Below are positions 35,441 to 46,275 of a DNA stretch of 64,000 nt, in pieces; the first letter of the stretch is position 1, and each line of letters begins with the position of its first letter. A model generated the notes under the pieces. That model saw only the letters and a program-made list of their open reading frames with translations. It was not told the origin of the DNA and searched no databases. The position numbers and the translations under genes were made by a program. This DNA comes from Hofstenia miamia (taxonomy: Eukaryota > Xenacoelomorpha > Acoela > Hofsteniidae), in the NCBI GenBank assembly GCA_900660155.1, contig CABFPE010000528.1:470288-534287 (forward strand), read 5' to 3'.

Positions 35441-37631
35441 AACTGTGCAAACAGGGAAATTCTCCGTAAAACAGCTGTAAAACTGAGAACGCTTTTAAAC
35501 AATAAGAGGAACTATGAAATGCCAATTATATAAAGAAATGAAGTATGAGAACATTTAAATCAATAATTAGCTCACGAATTAAATCATTGATTAAATGTGC
35601 CTAAGACCTTTAGGAGTCTATGGAGGTTACAAAATTATATGAAATAGGTCTTAAAGTTACTGAGTTATTAGCGGACAAACACAAACACCTTGCCCTTTAT
35701 ATAATAGATTATTGATGATTGAAATCACATTTATGTGAATTCATACACATAGCTTCAAGGCAAAAATATTGTAATTTTTCATTAAAAACAAATGCATGAA
35801 AAACACTTTTATTTGTATTTTTAGAGATATATGCACATCCTTTAGCACTACTAGTAATCCCATTTATAAAATATATTAAGATATTTATAGGCTTTGTGAT
35901 TTTTCTAAAACTTTAAAACATGGTTGGTAAAGACGGTCGTGCCTCTCCACAAAGTTAAGAATTTTGGAATAGAATCAAATTCCTAGAATTTGCCACATCA
36001 GAATTTGCTTGTTCTGAAGCTTTTGATTAAAATATCTGCTCGAAACAGTTTCTTCATTAAAGAAATTTTAGGCCTTGGGTAATTAGTGAATTTAAAAATT
36101 GCGCATACGTATATTTTCAACGCTTCCTATATAAACATGGACGAGGCAGCAAAGCAACCTACCTATGATCATTCAATACTAATGAATACAAAACCTTAAC
36201 ATTAAGAAAAAGTCCTATAAACAGCTAGCAGTAGTTGGTATTTTAAATAGGCATTTATCAATTTTTACAACATACACGGCAAATTTAAAAAAGTTAGCAT
36301 AAAATAGTATTTGATTGTGTTACTATTTAACTTTTTCTATTTTGTTTTATTCATTTATTTTTTAAATTGTTAAATATCTATTTTTGCATTATGAAAATAC
36401 AATTTTTTGAAATGTTATTAAATTTACCTTATACCTAGTGTTCAGAGCTGTCAAAAGCCTATGTCAGCAAAAACTTGCTTCAAATATTTTGTTTTTTGTA
36501 AGTATCCCACCTAAGTACCTTCCAGGCCGTAGTTATTGCGCTTAGTGAAATTTTGATATACAATTACAAATTGGCTTTCATAGTATTCTCTCGACATTGT
36601 TAAATTAACTTATAAATTGTTTTTTAAGTTTTTCTCTTTTAAAATTTTTATTTATTTATCGGTAGTTTGAATTTAGTAAACAAATTTAAAATTGTCTTTG
36701 CTGCTTTAGAATGCCATTATTTTAAATGTAATTCTCATTATTAAAATTATTATACTCTACTTTTATTAAAATCAATTTTAGCCGAGAAATGTCTGATTTT
36801 GTTCTTTGATAAAAATAAGATATCCACTGAATTAACATTATTCTAATATTCTCACTACTAAATTTCATTAAAGATATATAAATCACTCTTACCCAGTTTA
36901 GGCCTACTTTAGGAGGCGACTGCCTCTCTCTGCCTCCCGACTTCTTCCACTTCTGTTCTTATCTCAAATTTATGCTAAAGTTCATTGGTATGGTAAATAA
37001 CATTCGAATTTGCAAATTAATCCAAAAACCATCAGAACAGAATTGATCAGATCAATATATTGTTAACGGATAGAAATTAGATGAGAAAATTTTAGTCCTG
37101 AGAAATCATTTATCATATGTTCTTCAATTTGTTGACAGATACATGGTATTGAATGAGTCTGGTTTTCTCGATGTAAGCTGGCATACATTTTTTATGACAA
37201 CATTTAAAATAATTACGTAACAATGACGTAATACAGATTTTGAATGTTTCCAAATAATTTATCTGGAATTTCTCAAATTGTTTATCTTAATTCTCCTAAA
37301 TTTCAATGTTGTATTTATGTTCGTCTAGTCATAGATTGAAGCAATCGTCATTCACAAATTTCTGAAGTAGTTTAAGTCTTACCTATTTAATGAGGACTAT
37401 GTTTTTAAAAGAAAACTGTCGAATATCTTGCAAAAGATGTCGGACTCTTCTAGGTAGTGCTTTAGGTATAGCAAAGTATTTTTTTCAAAATAACTAGGTA
37501 TGGCTTGAATTGTCTTTTTACAAGAAATTCAAATTCATTTTGAACACTTTATCCCAACATGGTCCAATGCTACCACTACTTGCTCATGAATACCAGTGCG
37601 CTTAAACAACAAATGCCCGTTTTTGTTATCT
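35441..37631. other. left-arm segment without genes
   Basis: Aligns throughout with 54961-56956 of the right arm with small indels. No conserved reading frame is seen in either arm, so it is probably non-coding. Confidence 0.5.
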
Positions 37632-37633
37632 CN

Positions 37634-37668
<35 letters not shown>

Positions 37669-37851
37669 ACATACATATGGTTGGAACTTCTATGAAGTTT
37701 GAAATGCTTAACATTAAAAAATCAAAAGTATTCATGTGAATAATGCATGCATTGAAACGTTTACACTTATTCAAAAAGATATAAAGGTTTACATTTTATA
37801 TTGGAGAGAAATTAAAGATGAAAATTTCTGGACACATTTATTGATAGTTCA

Positions 37852-39311
37852 ATGCGGGGATATAGAAGAAAATCGGATAAAATAGATAATTTTAATATAA
37901 ATAGTTGTTTTGAACCATTGGATAAAATAATGAAGGAAATCACACAACTTCATTCTCAAAGAAAATCAGTGAATTCAGAAAGGATATTAAAGATTACAAA
38001 CTATGTAAATGATGTGAAAGATAATATTTTTCGATTTATGGAGACAGAAATAAAGCAATTAAAAATGAAGTGTGTAGAGCACAGTAAGTCAAATTTTCAA
38101 ACTCTGACAATTACCTCCAGCAAGCATGAGTTGCAAAGGAAACTGAATTCTAAATCAGATTCGGAAGTAAAGATTATTGTGAAATATTGTGAACATACAC
38201 ATTATGTATCTAAAGAGGAATGTGCAATATTCGAAGTAAATTTTCTATAAAAATTAAAAGAGAAAAACTTAAAAGCATCACTAGTAAAAACAATACCTAC
38301 AAAATCAGGTAGAATAATAATCATATTTAAACCAGAGTCTGACAAAGAAGCAATCATTTCAGTATTAAAAGATATGAAAAGAGAAGCATTTACCCCTAAA
38401 AAGCTCATGCCCTGTATTCTAATTAGAAATATTCCAGAATTTATTAATATTAATGGTGATTTCTTAAACGAAGTAGAACTTCAATGTGGTGAACACCTTG
38501 GACAAAACGAAAAAAACTGTTCCACTATAAATTAAAAAATAAAGAAAAAAATGTAGCTATTAGAACTACTCCCGAAAAATTTAGTTATATAATATCAAAT
38601 GGAGAATTGCGTGTAGGAAATAAAATATGTCCTATAGAACCTTTCACTCAGCCAATACAATGTAGAAAGTGCTTAATGTATGGTCATATTGCAAGATTAT
38701 GTAAAAACTCAATTATCTGTAAATTTTGCAGTGAAAGTCATGATTCTAAGGATTGCAAAAATAAGAATGGTAAAAAAAATTCGTAAACTGCAAAAGTTCT
38801 AAATATTAGCGGATTTAGTGAATGCAGCGAATATGAAAAAGCAAAGAAGTTGTTAATTAGGAGAACAGATTTTGGTGGAAATACAGAAAATGCATGACTA
38901 GTTCAAAGTAATGTAGAAAAACAAAAGAAAACGATAACAAAACAATTTAAACTGCCAATTGTTCTTCTAAGCAATGCACAATCCCTAAATAATAAAATGA
39001 CAGAATTAGAATTGTACTACAAGAAAAATGCGTTAGTGTTGCAGTTATAACGGAAACATGGGCTGATGAGAACTCAATTATTCTACAGGATATAGCAAAT
39101 TATCAAGCTCATAGAGTGATAAGAAGCCAAAACATACGAGAAAAACGCGGAGGGGTAACTATTTATGGAAGTAAAATATATAAGTCTAGACAAATTCTAG
39201 AATACGAAGATAATGATATTGATAATTTACTGGTGTACATATATGTGAATTTGAACTCATATGTATAGGATTCTATCGACATAATTATAGTTATTCTAAT
39301 GTAACATAGAA
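37852..39311 (+). pseudogene. LINE fragment: gag-like ORF1 and start of endonuclease
   Basis: The first open piece (37852-38250) is a basic, helical ORF1-type stretch. It continues in other frames to two CCHC knuckles (about 38660-38760: CRKCLMYGHIARLC and CKFCSESHDSKDC). About 38940-39230 then carries the beginning of an AP-type endonuclease (IVLLSNAQSLNNKM, AVITETWADE, KRGGVTIYG). At least three frameshifts or stops separate these pieces. The reverse transcriptase is missing because the sequence ends at the N at 39312. Knuckled ORF1 plus AP endonuclease fits the CR1/Jockey/I group. Confidence 0.8.
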
Positions 39312-39312
39312 N

Positions 39313-40270
39313 TTTCCTCTGTTTTCTTTCCTAATAGGTTTTCCAATAATTCACTTTCTTCAAATTCAGAATTTTAAACCTATCTGACATCATTGGTTAT
39401 TCTTTCTCTAACCATACAATCCTTAAAATTGCATTTCACAGCTCCAAAAATTATTTGTGCAACATAAAATTTTTTTTTTAATTTTTTTAATAACCCATTG
39501 AGTCACAATTATGCATTATACCTTTTGCGAAAATCGTATTTCTACTTTATTTAAAATTCAATAATTTATTTATAGAGCTTAGTTGTTTCAAATTTATTGA
39601 TTTTAGAAATTCAATTTTCTTCAAAATATAAATCATACACCACATGGGGAATTATTAAGAAATATATCTTGTGTCACATCCCTAAGAATAGAATTAACAA
39701 CAGTTAGTAAATTGCCTCATCTTGAATGGATTTTAGGAAGGGGTTTACCATTTGAGATTCAGATTTTCTATCTCCATTGATCTCATGTTGTGCTAGAGCT
39801 TCAAGAAATATCTTTAGGTATACATAATGGTGTTAAGAGATATCTATCAGCATTAGAAGGTAATTCCTTGATAACTTGTATATACCGTATATTTACTAAA
39901 ACAAAAGACTTACATACACGTGTATTTGCAATAAATTTTATGAAGCAATTAAGAATATGCCTCGAAACATGTGATTTGAATATTAATATTTAATAAAAAT
40001 TCAATTTTTAACAATTATTTTGATCAGAAATAGCTTGCATACTCTATTATAAATTTTAGCATTGTCCATTTAAATATTCAAAAGTACAATCAAACCATCA
40101 TTTAAAAAATTTTTATTTACAAGATTGGGTATTGTCTGGATAATCCAGAGAAGGATTTAATCGTGCATGACCAACAGAACATTTTTATCGATATATTCTC
40201 TAGAAACGGGTAGCTGTGTGGAAAAAGTCTGTCTCTTAGAAATAAATGAAGTGCAGTTATGATTCTTACC
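39313..40270 (+). repeat. inner arm of the giant palindrome (left)
   Basis: Reverse complement of about 46748-47705 at high identity, beginning straight after the N at 39312 (TTTCCTCTGTTTTCTTTCC). A short open stretch (39790-39993, EISLGIHNGVKRYLSALEG) is partly retained in the mirror copy, but I do not recognise it. It could be an old exon or element. Confidence 0.85.
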
Positions 40271-40319
40271 ATCTGCTTTACTGTATGATACAAAGTAGCT
40301 GCCAAATAGTATTGAAAAA

Positions 40320-40550
40320 AATCAACTCAACTATCCATGCCACTTTATGTCGTAACAAAGTTCGTGTTTTGTTGACATGTTCGGTTTCCGTAGCCGGTGT
40401 CGAAAGAAGTTTCAGCAAACTGACAGACTCTCTGCACTCGCAATGATTTCGATTGAAAGTGCATGCTTGCGCAATTTGGACTACAGTAAAATAATCGAAA
40501 AATAAACGAAAAAGCTCGCAAACATTTATTTTAAGAAAGTCGTACTCGTA
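40320..40550 (+). pseudogene. hAT transposase C-terminal fragment
   Basis: Reads VSVAGVERSFSKLTDSL, then in a neighbouring frame MISIESACLRNLDYSKIIEK. Together these are the hAT dimerisation domain in the ZMYM1/ZNF862-like form (SVASAERSFSKLK..., LSIESE...LDF). Only the last about 70 residues remain. It lies just inside the palindrome spacer. Confidence 0.75.
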
Positions 40551-40783
40551 GGCCATGCAAAATAAATGAAGTTTTAAACAAAGCAAAACAAATGAAGTTT
40601 TTTTTGTTTTCATATTGTTGAGGAGAAAATGACTGCCAGAGAGTTTACGACTTTTTACTGCAATTCATAATAGGCCAATAGCGTATGGGGGGCCCCACGT
40701 GAAATTTCGAGGGGGGGGCTCACTTACCCTTGCCACGGCACTGATATTATGATATAAACAGATCTTATATATAAATATATAAT

Positions 40784-40784
<1 letters not shown>

Positions 40785-40857
<73 letters not shown>
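40785..40857 (+). repeat. (TA)n microsatellite, 73 bp
   Basis: Nearly pure TA with one G interruption. Similar tracts lie at 99-118, 4152-4187, 9219-9240, 24089-24116, 37634-37664, 52050-52098, 52465-52498, 53290-53319 and 54048-54061. Many element ends and assembly gaps coincide with them. Confidence 0.95.
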
Positions 40858-40864
<7 letters not shown>

Positions 40865-40884
40865 AGAAACCTTTGAGCTTCAAT

Positions 40885-41450
40885 AAAACAAAATATAAAC
40901 AAAACGTAAATTTAACAACGCGTTTAGCATTTTAAAAATGATTCCTCAGTTAAAAATTAAATGCGGTAATATTAAATTTTACAAAGTTTATCTAATTGAA
41001 ATACGTAAAGTTCATTATTAATTTGATTGTTCATTAAAGGTTGATTCTATTTAGGTGTTCCTTAATTATTATTGATTCTGTTATATTTGAACTTTGACGT
41101 TAAACTATTATTTTAAAATTACTTTTTTTGCTTTATGTGATATTGATTAACTGTGTTTGCATGTGGCCTTATAGATGTTCATTAAGGCACACTCCAAAAT
41201 GCCTTGAAGTTTGTCCAATGTATGAAATATTTCATTCATAACAGCTGTATTTATAGACTACAAACGACTTAAGACATATTGGAGTATCATCTTTGTTTTT
41301 GATTAAATCTATGGTCTTTTTTCTTGTAAAAGCTATTCTTATTTTATGCACTATACTTTTATTTTCTTTTTTGATGTGATGTTCGATATATTTACATGGT
41401 GTTTCACAATTATATGGTAAATTGAAATATACATATTCTTCTTTTTTTCG
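40885..41450 (-). mobile_element. Penelope-like element, 3' end, inverted copy
   Basis: This region is the inverted counterpart of about 42300-42825. The minus strand encodes the GIY-YIG core remnant YIGQTSRHFGVCLNEHL and then the 3' region with a hammerhead-like motif near 40922-40949. Penelope elements often carry such a copy in inverted orientation at the 5' side of a full copy, so this is likely the upstream terminal repeat of the adjacent element. Confidence 0.78.
40921..40950 (-). ncRNA. hammerhead-like ribozyme motif, inverted Penelope copy
   Basis: The minus strand reads CTGAGGA (40943-40949), a CATTTT/AAAATG stem II and AAAC (40922-40925), the hammerhead core order. The stem differs completely from that of the other copy (42785-42812) yet still pairs, suggesting selection on structure in ancestors. 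Core changes make present activity doubtful. Confidence 0.4.
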
Positions 41451-41639
41451 ATCTTCTTAATTATTTTTTGATATTTAAATTTCATCTATTGCTTTTCTGA
41501 TTATTATAATTGGCAAAATATGACTAATTATTTCTGATAAATCAAAATTTACTGAATGTAAATGTAGATCAAGAACCAAAAATCCATTCAAATATCTTGA
41601 AGATAAATTTAATTAAGACCATTGCTATCTTAAAAATTT

Positions 41640-42830
41640 AAATCAAATTAATAAAACACAATATAAAAGCTTTAAATTTCTTGAATCACAGCCAACAAAA
41701 CTATGATTTAACAAAAGTTCATAAAGATAAAGAGAAACCACAATTTCGACCAATATTATTATCAATAAATTGTTATAAATATACGTTAGAAAACTATGCA
41801 AATAAATGGATGATGTTTCTATGAAATCACCATTAGGATGGCTCATGGCAGCATTTGCAATAGACATTGAAAGCAAATTCTTAGAAAAACAGGAGTTATA
41901 CCATTACTTCATTTCCACTATGTCGATGATTGTTTTGATTTATTTCGAGAAAATGATAACATTTCCGAATTCCTCAATTATTTAAATGATTAGTACAAAT
42001 CACTAAAACTCACTGAAGAAGAAGAAGATAATAATCAACTGAATGTCCTAGATGTTTGCATAACAAGAACACATTGCGGCTTTATTATTAAAAAGATCAT
42101 GGTATCAAAACCAAAAAATACAATCTCATACATACCGTTTAACTCACATTTTCATTCAAAATTCAAGTTTTCAGCAATTCTTAACACCCTTCAAAGAGCC
42201 TATAGAATTTTCGTAAAAATGGATGCTCACGTCAAATATATTAATATGAAAAGCAATAGATAAAATTTTAATGTCAAAAAATATTGAAGAACATCAACAA
42301 AAGTAGAATATTCATATTGGAAATTACCATCTATTTGTGAAACATCATGTAAATATATTGAACATCGCATTAAAAAAGAAAATAAAAGTATAGTGCATAA
42401 AATAAGAATAGCTTTTACAAGAAAAAAGACCATAGATTTAATCAAAAACAAAGATGATACTCCAATATGTCTTAAGTCGTTTGTAGCTGATATGGATGTA
42501 ATATTTCATACATTGGACAAACTTCAAAGCATTTGGGAGTACGCCTTAATGAACATCTATACGGCCACATGCAAACACAGATAATCAACATCACATAAAG
42601 CAAAAGAAAGTAATTTTATAATAATAGTTCAACATCAAAATTCAAATATAGCAGAATCAATAGTAATTAAGGAACACCTAAATAGAAATCAAACTGTACT
42701 AAGCTATCAAATTAATAATATACTTTACGCATAAATTTTGCGATAAATTTTGTAAAATTTTGTAATACCACATTTAATTTTAACCTGATGAAGCAACGTT
42801 AAGTTGCGAAACGCATTGTTTATATTTTTA
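41640..42830 (+). pseudogene. Penelope-like element: reverse transcriptase and GIY-YIG
   Basis: The plus strand carries a Penelope-type reverse transcriptase in pieces: NYDLTKVHKDKEKPQFRPIL, then SPLGWLMAAFAIDIESKFLE, then YVDDCFDLFREN, then LNVLDVCITRTHCGFIIKK. These correspond to the family's LPKVHK...RPI, SPLGPLLAD, YVDD and FLDV.I.R motifs. A GIY-YIG nuclease follows at about 42510-42590 (SYIGQTSKHLGVRLNEHLYG). The 3' region ends with a hammerhead-like motif. The element is broken several times and the N-terminal half is not recognisable. PLEs move by reverse transcription and use the GIY-YIG domain to open the target. Confidence 0.85.
42785..42812 (+). ncRNA. hammerhead-like ribozyme motif of the Penelope element
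   Basis: CTGATGA (42785-42791), a 5-bp stem II GCAAC/GTTGC (42793-42797 with 42803-42807) and GAAAC (42808-42812) occur in hammerhead order. A short stem III C(GCATT)G followed by TT is possible just downstream. An extra A lies between CTGATGA and stem II. Hammerheads are known in Penelope-like elements. Stem I is only loosely visible (ATTTAA/TTAAAT). Confidence 0.55.
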
Positions 42831-43101
42831 AATATGAAGCTAAAAAATTTCTATATTATGTATATATTAAGGTGTGTCAAAAATGAACTTTTTTTAAATT
42901 ATTATATTCGGACCCATCCTATTTATGGAACTTTTATACGTAGATTTCGAATCTGACCTTTATTTGTTTCTATGTTTGGATAAAACCATTGACTTTTGCN
43001 ATAAAGCAATGCAAAGCAGACTAAATTTGCGTACATGTAATGAGCCATGCGAGGGAGAAAACACTCGGCCTTCTGGTGTTAACCCGAATTTACAAATCAC
43101 G

Positions 43102-44796
43102 TTAATTTCCTGTCCAGTTAGCATTTAGGAGTCCATGGTGCAAAATGAACGAATTTATTTCGAATACAGGAGGCGTGACGATATCAATCATTTCACAAAA
43201 CAAACAAAAAATTGCTTTGCTGTTCCATCTTGCGTTATTAACTGAAGGTGGATTATTTGGCAAATTAATTTTTCCAACTTTTTTCCCATCTGCAGACCGA
43301 AATACAAATATAGATTTACATAAATGAAGGAGAAGTTTGTAGTCATTTCGCCTTTCTTTATTAGATGGATAGCCGTCAATTTCAGGTAAATCCATTTGGG
43401 TATTTTTTCATATTGTTGTTTATAATACATCCAATTATTCTGCAAAAGTTTGACGAATTGCATTTCTATGTTAGGTGATACAGAATTATTCGGAAATATA
43501 TTGTTCAACTGATGTTTTAAAATTAAATCTAGTAAATGCAATCTACAAGGCTGGTATATTATATTTGGAAATATTCTTCTTAGTTGAGTCACAACACCAT
43601 TTCGACAACCGGTATTTACAGCTTCAGTATCGGAAATAACAACGTTCGGTACACAGTTTACTTTGTCTATTTCTTCAATTAAAAGTGAAACAATTGTATT
43701 TGACATTTTATTTTCTACTTCTCTAAATGCAAGTAGAATTTCATCTAATATAACACATATCATTTCGCGCTGCTGTCCATATAAATTAACGTAACACTTT
43801 CCGTCGAACTGAAGAACGCAATCTTGCCATTCAGACTTTACATTACTAATTTGCTTCAGTATCGGAAATAACAACGTTCGGTACACTGTTTACTTTGTCT
43901 ATTTCTTCAATTAAAAGTGAAAGAATTGTATTTGATATTTTATTTTCTACTTCTCTAAATGCAAGGAGAGTTTCATCTAATATAACACATATCATTTTGC
44001 GCCGCTGTCCATATAAATTAACGTAACACTTTCCGTCGAACTGAAGAACACAATCTTGCCATTCAGACTTTACATTACTAATTCTCTTTTTTGAGGCTTT
44101 CAGAAGAGTACTTCTTGATGGTGGAAGAAACATTTTGTTGAGAGTTTTTTGGTAAATAGTTTGCATGACTTTTACAGTCTGCGATAATGAAAGATTTGCT
44201 TTGAAACACAATTCTTCAGCCAAATCTGTATTTCCAGAAGTTCTTCTAACAGTTGTCGAAAAGGATTCATCAGAGTCAGTCTCTTCTTCAGAAATACTTT
44301 TAGATTGAATATCTTCATCAAATTTTTGCCTTTTAATTGAATCTCGCGGATGAACTTTGTAACAAACTTTCTTTGACGTACAATAACCAATTCGCCTTTT
44401 CTGTTTATCATAATACATTTTATCTTCTTTAGTTTTAAACTTTGCACTCTGTGGGAGAACATCGAATAATTTTTCAGAATCAACATTCCTTGAGCTAAGT
44501 ATCTTTTTTAATTTTCGATTAATTGTATTGTAAGGTTGACAAGGAATATCTTGTAAGAGCCAACATTGTTCGATTTCTTTTGCCATCATTATCAGAATAA
44601 CTTGCTTCCTTTTCCCGTTATTTAACTTCTGTAAAACTTTGTATCTCTTTAAAACATCTGAGATTGATGGCAATACTTTTAATAATTCGAGTGATAAGTC
44701 TTCTCCTTTGATTCGACTTCCTTTTTTTGGTGGATAATGAGACATTTCATTATTTAGACAAATCGATAAGCTAAACGCAATGAAAATTATTTCCAT
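43102..44796 (-). pseudogene. decayed DNA-transposon protein, DGK / DT..NTG type
   Basis: Three minus-strand frames (43846-44796, 43188-43886, 43102-43395) cover one protein. The N-terminal part is basic with an acidic patch (SEEETDSDES). The centre has VLQFDGKCYVNLYG, VVISDTEAVNTGCRNGVV and PCRLHLLDLILKHQ. The C-terminal part has NNARWNSKAIFCL. DGK, DT..NTG and C..H..D in this order look like an RNase H-fold transposase core, as in the abundant invertebrate family sometimes labelled cc8K15.2-like; that name is from memory. A 232-bp tandem duplication (43621-43852 and 43853-44084, about 4% different) repeats the DGK block and shifts the frame. No inverted repeats were located. Confidence 0.65.
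43621..44084 (-). repeat. tandem duplication, two 232-bp units
   Basis: Both units run GCTTCAGTATCGGAAATAAC to CTTTACATTACTAATT and differ at roughly ten positions. The unit is not a multiple of three and breaks the transposase-like gene. Divergence shows that the duplication is not a fresh assembly error. Confidence 0.9.
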
Positions 44797-44819
44797 CGGT
44801 CCATATAAGGGCCAAGGCT

Positions 44820-45775
44820 CTAGGGCCTAATTAAAAGAAAAATATTAAAATAATAAAGAAAAATAGTTTGAAACAATAGTTTGAATGAATTTTAGACATT
44901 ATATTGAATAAAATAAAGCATCAATTGAATATAAAAGAATTAGCCATATTTTTTGAAACACACTGTGTTTTCATTGAAAATATATTATGTAATTAAAATA
45001 TTGGAATGTCCTGCAGTAAATGTCTTTGGACAGAAACGCCTATTTACTCTTACAATAGCTCTAAATTGTTTTGAAATCTCAATTGAATATAAACGTAGAC
45101 AAAGAAAATATATATCTTCTCAAAGATCAAATTAAATGTAAAATATTGTATGTTCATTGCATTAACATATACTAATTAGTATTTGTGTATAATATCGTAT
45201 AAATTAATTGAAGGAAATATTTCCACAATCTTTATCCAATTCATTGGTTTTCCCTAGAAAGCTTTTTTAAAAATGCATTTGTAATCAAAACAAAATAATT
45301 TTGTAGATAATCATTTAAATCTACACGAAGCTAACAACGCAACCTAATTCGACCTCTGGAAAATAGTTATAAATTTTCACATATTTAGGATTTCAAAGCA
45401 TCTAAAAAATGCTATTTCATCTGTAATGAAACCTTATGCTTGACAGGTTTTTGCAGTCTCTGACTTCAATCTTGTTATTAATATTATATGTTAGACATTT
45501 GATATTTTTGTATGAGATTAAATTTGGGACAATTGGCAGAATACTACACAATAATCTATAACTTATTGAAGGAACTAACATATCTTGTTGAACACTTATT
45601 TATGGTAAATATACATGTTTACATTTTGTAAACACTAAAAGGAGAGAAATAATAAATTACAAATACCTTTTTATGCAAAATCAAAAAGCAGATTTTGCAA
45701 TTTATAGAGTAATGAATTAATCAAATAAATGCACCTTTCACTATTTATTAAAAAAATTTTCAGATTTAGTGCAGT
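44820..45775. other. palindrome spacer, no gene seen
   Basis: AT-rich sequence without motifs or element ends that I can recognise. Confidence 0.4.
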
Positions 45776-46275
45776 AATTGTTATTAAATGAAAAAATAAA
45801 TATTACATCAGTCAACTTTGTAAAAATATAAAATAACCTATACCAAGGACTAAATTATGATCTTGGTTGATTATTTTATGTGTCACTTTTGTTTTAGATT
45901 ACTGGTAAGCCATTGACCACAATACCTACATTCAAATTGATCGAAGTTAGAAAAAGGAAATATATTGCAAATATGAGTAATCATGAATGCCAATTCAGCA
46001 GAGAATACAAAAACAACAATTTTTGCAAAAATCGTAATATTTTGGTGTAATGCAGTAATTGTCATTAAATGAAAAAATAAATATTACATCAGTCAACTTT
46101 GTAAAAATATAAAATAACCTATACCAAGGACTAAATTATGATCTTGGTTGATTATTTTATGTGTCACTTTTGTTTTAGATTACTGGTAAGACATTGACCA
46201 CAACACCTACATTCAAATTGATCGAAGTTAGAAAAAGGAAATATATTGCAAATATGAGTAATCACGAAGGCCTAT
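45776..46275 (+). repeat. direct repeat of an exon-like segment, offset 280 bp
   Basis: 45776-45991 and 46056-46271 match over about 216 bp with about five differences. Each copy contains a polypyrimidine stretch and TTTTGTTTTAG, like a 3' splice site, followed by open sequence (TPTFKLIEVRKRKYIANMSN). The second copy stays open to 46388 (GLFSTKYVNCFRQLC, PPKALGIWIKQF); the first runs to a stop sooner. I do not recognise the protein. It may be a duplicated exon of a host gene or an element. Confidence 0.6.

Larger units (their letters stand above)
24716..40270 (+). repeat. left arm of a giant inverted duplication
   Basis: This region is the reverse complement of 46748-62402, in collinear blocks: 24716-27765 with about 58500-62402; 28920-29663 with 57770-58500; 31200-31967 with 56970-57710; 35441-37631 with 54961-56956; and 39313-40270 with about 46748-47705. 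Arm-specific blocks here are a solo LTR (27766-28919), a hAT fragment block (29664-30852), part of an inverted-repeat element (about 30880-31200), a 3.5-kb block (31968-35439) and a LINE fragment (37634-39311). Several block edges fall exactly on single-N gaps (35440, 37633, 39312). Confidence 0.9.

Noticed and set aside
39790-39993. Open frame EISLGIHNGVKRYLSALEG in the inner palindrome arms
   Set aside because: Short, no recognised motif; similarity between the arms is explained by the duplication. Kept only as a note under the repeat.
40665-40883. Open frame of alternating Tyr and Ile
   Set aside because: Translation of the (TA)n microsatellite.
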